Assembly: GCA_041687015.1 (NCBI GenBank)
Contig: JAWLCT010000006.1
Location: 1 to 64,000 of the forward strand
Reading direction: 5' to 3'
Source: JALOAT01 sp041687015
GTDB taxonomy: Bacteria > Pseudomonadota > Gammaproteobacteria > Thiohalomonadales > Thiohalomonadaceae
DNA: 64,000 nucleotides
In this document: in pieces, positions 59,983 to 64,000 of the stretch
Layout: each line of letters starts with the position of its first letter
How positions within the stretch are numbered: position 1 is the first letter of the stretch
Made by a program: the position numbers and the translations under genes
Notes under the pieces: generated by a model
What the model was told of the DNA's origin: nothing
The model's database searches: none
Seen by the model: only the letters and a program-made list of their open reading frames with translations

Positions 59983-60059
59983 GGAGCGGTAGTTCAGTCG
60001 GTTAGAATACCGGCCTGTCACGCCGGGGGTCGCGGGTTCGAGTCCCGTCCGCTCCGCCA
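59983..60059 (+). tRNA. tRNA-Asp (GTC)
   Basis: 77 nt with an encoded CCA end. Acceptor stem GGAGCGG/CCGCTCC, D arm AGTTCAGTCGGTTAGAAT, anticodon loop CTGTCAC with GTC at 60017-60019, and T arm GCGGGTTCGAGTCCCGT. The anticodon GTC reads Asp codons. Confidence 0.97.
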
Positions 60060-60070
60060 TCTCCTCATTG

Positions 60071-60097
60071 AAAACGGCGCCTTGAAGGCGCCGTTTT
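60071..60097 (+). terminator. Terminator after tRNA-Asp
   Basis: A perfect 11-bp inverted repeat AAAACGGCGCC / GGCGCCGTTTT with a 5-nt loop starts about 11 nt after the tRNA. The A/T ends make it active in both directions. Confidence 0.9.
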
Positions 60098-60170
60098 CAT
60101 TTCTGCACCGGAAACGCCCCCGTCTGTTGAAATGGCTTCTCTCCCCGGGAGAAGGCACGACAACGCGTGA

Positions 60171-61820
60171 CTAGAGGGACTGGGCGAAATAGCGGGTCAG
60201 GTAGTCGTCGAACGACAGGCTCTCCGATTCCTCCATTTCGCGCTGCGATGCCAGCGACTTTTCGCTCAGCTCACCCAGCCGGTGCGCCAGCACCGCGTCC
60301 GGGGCCAGCGACTGGAAATAGCGGCGATGGGCCAGCGACATGCGCCGGGCAAAGGCATGGAAGCTCTCACCCTGCGCCCGCATGTCGCGCAGCATGCGTG
60401 CGGACGGCGTACGCTCCGGATCCTCGACCGCCGCCCGTTGTTCGGCCAGCGCGGTGGCATAAGGACGATCGGGCCTGCCGGCGTCCAGGAGCTCGACGAT
60501 GGGCTCCAGCGCATCGCAAATGCAGCCGGCCCAATCCCGCAGCGTCACTTCCTCGCCGTTGCGCATCAGGACAAGGCCCGGTTCGCGCCCTCGGTGTGCC
60601 GCGGCCATCTCATTCTTGTCGATTTCCGAACGCTCCCAGGGGTGGATGCGCGGACTCTCCTCGAACAAACACCACAGCATGAGGGCATGCAGAAAACGCA
60701 TCTGCGCCTCGTTGATGCCGAGCGGCTCATAGGCATTCACGTCCAGGGAACGCAGCTCGATGTAACGCACGCCGCGGCGCTTCAGCGCCAGGGTGGGTTT
60801 CTCGTTGTCCTGCAGAATCTGCTTCGGCCGGACCGTGGTGTAGTACTCGTTTTCGATTTGCAGGATATTGGCGTTCAGCTGGCGGTATTCACCATTCACC
60901 TTCACGCCGATCTTTTCGTACCCCGGATAAGGCGTGGTGATTGCATAGGTGAGCGTGTCCACGTACTCATCCAGGTTGTCGTAGCAGGCGCGGACACCGA
61001 TCTCGTGTTCGCGGTTGTTCTGATAGCCGATGTCGCCCATGCGCAGGGAGGTGGCGTACGGGCCGTAGTAGGTGTTCTCGTCGAAGCTGGCCAGTGAACC
61101 CGGTTGCCCGTCGAGGAACCCCTTGCACACCGCCGGCGACGCGCCAAACAGGTAAGGGATCAGCCAGCCTACGCGCTGCAGGTTACGGATAAGGCCGAAA
61201 TAATTGTCGGAGATGAAATCCTTGCGCGGCCGCGTATCCCCTTCCAGGGCCTGCAAGCGGTCCCAGAACCCATCGGAAAGGGAAAAATTGAAATGCACGC
61301 CGGAAATGGCCTGCATCACGCGTCCGTAACGGTAACCCAGGCCCAGCCGGTAAACGTATTTCATCAGGCCGGCGTTGGAGCTCCCGTAGCGGGCCACGGG
61401 TACACCCTCTTCGCCGGCGACCACGCAGGGCATGCTGCTGGCCCACAGGTATTCATCATCGATACGTTCATACACGAACCGGTGCAGCTCACGCATGAAT
61501 GCCAGCACGCTCTCCATGCCCTCGAGCGGCGGCGTGATCAGTTCGAGCAGGGCCTCGGAGAAATCCGTGGTGATGTAGGGGTGCGTGAGTGCCGAACCGA
61601 GCGCCCGTGGATGGGGGGTTTGGGCCAGACTGCCCGCAGGACTCACCCGCAAACTCTCCTTCTCCACGCCACACTGAAAATCCTTGAGCAGATCACCGCA
61701 GCCGGCGGACAGGAATCGTTGGAGACGTGGTCGGGAAGGCGTATGCAAGGCAGGGGAATTCCAAGGCTGAGAGGCGGGGTTGTTGCAGGCGAACTTAATA
61801 CGTCGCCATCTTTCCTGCAA
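60171..61820 (-). CDS. gshA: Glutamate-cysteine ligase (class I)
   Basis: 549 residues. First step of glutathione synthesis. FQCGVEKESLRVSPAG, HPYITTDFSEALLELITPP, MQAISGVHFNFSLS, YIELRSLDVNAYEPLGI and WERSEIDKNEMAAAHRGREPGL are the class I GshA signatures. E. coli GshA is 518 residues, so the first 25-30 residues here (MQERWRRIKFACNNPASQ...) may be untranslated and the true start may lie nearer residue 25-32, perhaps at a TTG. Glutathione is the expected carrier substrate for the persulfide dioxygenase at 17716. The ribosome binding site at 61820 is weak. Confidence 0.93.
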   Translation of the reverse strand: MQERWRRIKFACNNPASQPWNSPALHTPSRPRLQRFLSAGCGDLLKDFQCGVEKESLRVSPAGSLAQTPHPRALGSALTHPYITTDFSEALLELITPPLEGMESVLAFMRELHRFVYERIDDEYLWASSMPCVVAGEEGVPVARYGSSNAGLMKYVYRLGLGYRYGRVMQAISGVHFNFSLSDGFWDRLQALEGDTRPRKDFISDNYFGLIRNLQRVGWLIPYLFGASPAVCKGFLDGQPGSLASFDENTYYGPYATSLRMGDIGYQNNREHEIGVRACYDNLDEYVDTLTYAITTPYPGYEKIGVKVNGEYRQLNANILQIENEYYTTVRPKQILQDNEKPTLALKRRGVRYIELRSLDVNAYEPLGINEAQMRFLHALMLWCLFEESPRIHPWERSEIDKNEMAAAHRGREPGLVLMRNGEEVTLRDWAGCICDALEPIVELLDAGRPDRPYATALAEQRAAVEDPERTPSARMLRDMRAQGESFHAFARRMSLAHRRYFQSLAPDAVLAHRLGELSEKSLASQREMEESESLSFDDYLTRYFAQSL

Positions 61821-61987
61821 CCGTCCGCTGGATGGGTGATTTCGTCAGCGCACCCATGTTCCCACATGTTCCCAAGGGGAAAGGCACGCCTCTGAAAAGA
61901 CTATAGCGATCCTGTATTCAACGGTGGGAAGCCGGAGCCCCCGCCCTGCCGCATCCCCACGGAAGCAGGCGACGACTAACCCGGCGC

Positions 61988-62719
61988 CTAAAACAGATGC
62001 CAGCCACGCCACATGGAGACGGCCAAGGCCAGCATCAAGAGCGATACGGCCAAGACTTCGCGCAGGGGCGTTGCCCTGCCACGCAGCACCAGCAGATCGC
62101 GGCCGTACATCTGTTCGCCCTGCGTACCCAGCTCGGCCAACTGATCCCACGCGGTCTGCAACGCGGCTGGGATTTCCACTTGCTCCCACTGTTTGCGATC
62201 GCCGGTGACATCCGCCGGTAACAGCACGCCTTCCGGCTTGCCCTTGGGGAAGCTCGCGCCCTCTTCGAACAGCACGATGCCGCGCACCGGCACTTTCGGC
62301 AGGTGATACTTCACCGCCAGCACCCGTTCGTCGCTGGCCATGAGCGGATTGTTGAAACGGTAGGTGCGCCGTCCCACCACCCGCGCCCAGCTGTCGGTCT
62401 TCTCCGCGCCGAACACGGCCCCGCGACCGCGTTGCAGCGTCACCGCCAGGATTTCGCCGTCCGTGAGCACCAGCCAATCGATGAACGCCATGCCTTCCAT
62501 GCCGTTGTCGAGGGAGACATCCCGCATGGCGGTCTTGCCCAGGCGGCGTATGCACGCACGCACGCGTGCTTCGCGCCGATAGCGGCGGAACCACGGGCGC
62601 AACAGCCACAGACCGAAAACGAACAGCAGGCCGGGGACTGCCCACACGAGCTGCGATTCAAGAAGGAGCTGCTGCATCTGGCTTGAGGAAAGCTCGATAA
62701 AGGCGTGATAGTCGTTCAT
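61988..62719 (-). CDS. NERD-domain membrane protein
   Basis: 243 residues. One N-terminal transmembrane helix (about 27-43, LVWAVPGLLFVFGLWLLRPWF) and one at the C-terminus (about 222-240). The central part (RLGKTAMRDVSLDNGMEGMAFIDWLVLTDGEILAVTLQRGRGAVFGAEKTDSWARVV) has the D-x-x-V/L, E/T-I-L-V pattern of NERD (nuclease-related) domains. Key nuclease residues are partly visible but I cannot confirm catalysis. The start at 62719 is chosen after GAGGGCGG. Confidence 0.75.
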   Translation of the reverse strand: MNDYHAFIELSSSQMQQLLLESQLVWAVPGLLFVFGLWLLRPWFRRYRREARVRACIRRLGKTAMRDVSLDNGMEGMAFIDWLVLTDGEILAVTLQRGRGAVFGAEKTDSWARVVGRRTYRFNNPLMASDERVLAVKYHLPKVPVRGIVLFEEGASFPKGKPEGVLLPADVTGDRKQWEQVEIPAALQTAWDQLAELGTQGEQMYGRDLLVLRGRATPLREVLAVSLLMLALAVSMWRGWHLF

Positions 62720-62901
62720 AGCATCCGCCCTCGTGGGAGGCACGGACAGAGGGTGAGCGGATCACAAAACTAATACGCAAGACTCACGGGTGCAACTCTT
62801 GACATGGCGCTTATTGCGCATTGCGTCACACACTTGACGACCACGCGGGCATCACATTAAGTATTCGGAAGAGGGCACATGCTTTGCGTCCCGGAGGGTC
62901 C

Positions 62902-63588
62902 ATGAGAAAACCGGACTTTGCCCGTACCGCGCTGTATCCGCTGGCGGAGAGTGATCTTCGTTTCCTGGTCGAGAACATGCCGCGGGTGGGTGGCAGCTAC
63001 GAGGAAATCGCCAGCCTGCTCGAGGCCATGCCCAACACGCTCGAGTCCATGCTCACCAGCGATTACGTGTACGCGCTGATTCGCGACCGCCGTAACCTGC
63101 TGCTCACCATTTCGCCCTTTCTACTCTTCGGCGTCCTGCTGCGCCGCAGTCTGGATGCGCCGCGTACGCCCGTGGAACGGCGGGTGATCAATTACCTTGC
63201 CAATCTCCTGGCGTTGTTCGTGCGTACCGAGCGGCTGTACCGGGTGGAAGATGGCGCGGACCCGCAGGCCTACGTGGTGGAGCTGTTGCAGGATCTGGCC
63301 GAGGCCGAACCCCGTCGCCAGTTCGTCACCTACGCGCACATCGGCAACTACACCCTGTGGCTTACCGGTCTCCAGGCGGCCTGGCTGGAACACCGCCATC
63401 GTTACGGGCGGCGTTCCGTGGACGCACGCTACTACGAATCCCAGGGCAGTGCCTATTTCGATCGTGCCGCCCACCACAGCCTGGCCCGTGAGTTCGGCCT
63501 CGACGACGTTTTCCTTCGCCTGTCGATGATGTTCGATCACTACCGCGCCGGCCTGGAGCGCATGCGCCGCAACGAGATGTTCGCGTAG
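62902..63588 (+). CDS. Conserved protein of unknown function
   Basis: 228 residues, mostly alpha-helical by composition, no signal peptide. Features: RTALYPLAESDLRFLVENMPRVGGSYEEIASLLEAMPNTLESML near the start, then RNLLLTISPFLLFGVLLRRSLD, and ARYYESQGSAYFDRAAHHSLAREFGLDDVFLRLSMMFDHYRAGLERMRR. I do not recognise a family. The start follows GGAGGG by about 3-4 nt; an upstream ATG at 62821 is less likely. It is convergent with the outer-membrane protein gene, separated by a strong hairpin. Confidence 0.7.
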   Translation: MRKPDFARTALYPLAESDLRFLVENMPRVGGSYEEIASLLEAMPNTLESMLTSDYVYALIRDRRNLLLTISPFLLFGVLLRRSLDAPRTPVERRVINYLANLLALFVRTERLYRVEDGADPQAYVVELLQDLAEAEPRRQFVTYAHIGNYTLWLTGLQAAWLEHRHRYGRRSVDARYYESQGSAYFDRAAHHSLAREFGLDDVFLRLSMMFDHYRAGLERMRRNEMFA

Positions 63589-63626
63589 CCGGATGAGGCG
63601 AAGCGCAATCGCTTCGCCTCATCCGG
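63589..63626. terminator. Bidirectional terminator-like hairpin
   Basis: A perfect 17-bp inverted repeat CCGGATGAGGCGAAGCG / CGCTTCGCCTCATCCGG with loop CAAT lies between two convergent stop codons. No long T run follows on either strand. Confidence 0.75.
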
Positions 63627-63632
63627 GCTTCG

Positions 63633-64000
63633 TCAGAAGGCGTAGTTCAGACGCAGGGCGGTAATGGTCGCCGCCTCTACCTCGGCATCGAAGCCGGGGT
63701 TTTCCAGGTACTGGAGATGGAGGCTGCCGGTAAGCCCGTCCACGACAGGGAAGCTCAGATAGGCCTCGGCCTGGCTCAGATCATCACGAGCCGTGTCGTC
63801 CACCTGATCGGACAACATCACGTAGGCGGCACCGATACCGAAGGTGACCGGGTCCCAGGCATAGGCGTAACTCAGGGACGCGAAAGCAGCGGCCTCGGAC
63901 ACCTCCTCGTTGGCGACACCGAGGCGCAGATCTGCCGCATGATGGCCTGCGCGCCGACCCAGGTTCGCGTACACGCCGTAGTTGGAGGCCTCGTCGTCAC
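63633..64000 (-). CDS. Outer-membrane protein, C-terminal part
   Basis: About 121 residues, open at the right edge of the window. Alternating pattern strands such as VYANLGRRAGHHAADLRLGV, AFASLSYAYAWDPVTFGIGAAYVML and LTGSLHLQYL suggest a beta-barrel. It ends ALRLNYAF, with the terminal Phe typical of BAM-assembled outer-membrane proteins. It resembles the short TIGR02001-type or porin-like families, but the missing N-terminal part prevents a firm identification. Confidence 0.7.
   Translation of the reverse strand, partial: DDEASNYGVYANLGRRAGHHAADLRLGVANEEVSEAAAFASLSYAYAWDPVTFGIGAAYVMLSDQVDDTARDDLSQAEAYLSFPVVDGLTGSLHLQYLENPGFDAEVEAATITALRLNYAF

Overview
The window is GC-rich bacterial chromosome with short intergenic gaps. 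It looks like a gammaproteobacterial, probably chemolithotrophic sulfur oxidiser. Evidence is a three-cysteine sulfide:quinone oxidoreductase, an ETHE1-type persulfide dioxygenase, a Phs/Psr-type molybdoenzyme operon with its own TorD-like chaperone and FNR-like regulator, a cyd-operon YbgE remnant at the left edge, and proteobacterial genes such as gshA (class I), murU, trmO and ku/ligD. The exact genus cannot be read from the sequence. A 100-N gap at 30851-30950 shows that this is a draft scaffold.

Left part (1-10.7 kb): the end of ybgE, then sqr, then two near-identical tandem small-RNA units. Each unit has a textbook -24/-12 (sigma-54) promoter and an intrinsic terminator, and a DUF3579 gene follows. 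Next come a response regulator/histidine kinase/periplasmic-binding-protein operon, a divergent pair of metallo-beta-lactamase-fold genes with a small DUF6858-like gene under apparent sigma-54 control, a tyrosine/dual-specificity phosphatase and a multi-span membrane protein.

Centre-left (10.7-16.2 kb): a leftward operon of three NifX/NafY-fold proteins, two MinD-type ATPases with inserted 2x[4Fe-4S] ferredoxin segments, a TrmO-family protein and a small basic protein. It is preceded by a -24/-12 promoter, palindromes and a PAS/AAA+/Fis sigma-54 activator gene. This resembles the 'orange protein' (ORP) gene cluster of Desulfovibrio. Together with the small RNAs and the MBL genes it is the most interesting system in the window.

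Centre (16.4-28 kb): a 1-Cys peroxiredoxin behind a four-part OxyR site, a DUF2141 protein, persulfide dioxygenase, a ZIP transporter, a chemoreceptor, and the torD-phsABC operon. That operon ends with a second DUF6858-like gene and a fourth NifX-fold gene with a His-rich tail. An FNR-like regulator sits upstream, with a matching box at class II distance.

Right part (28-64 kb): a SLAC1/TDT transporter, a YqaE peptide, the NHEJ pair ku-ligD (ligD is split only by an assembly artefact), a four-gene envelope-stress type operon, AsmA-like, murU, a Sel1 protein, a LysR-controlled operon with an Asp/Glu racemase-like gene, ribB with its FMN riboswitch, two GNATs, a PQQ-repeat lipoprotein and an array of three REPIN-like elements. 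Three large c-di-GMP enzymes follow (one HD-GYP, two tandem GGDEF-EAL paralogues), then small membrane proteins, a hydrolase, tRNA-Asp, gshA, a NERD-domain protein, an unknown gene and the end of an outer-membrane protein.
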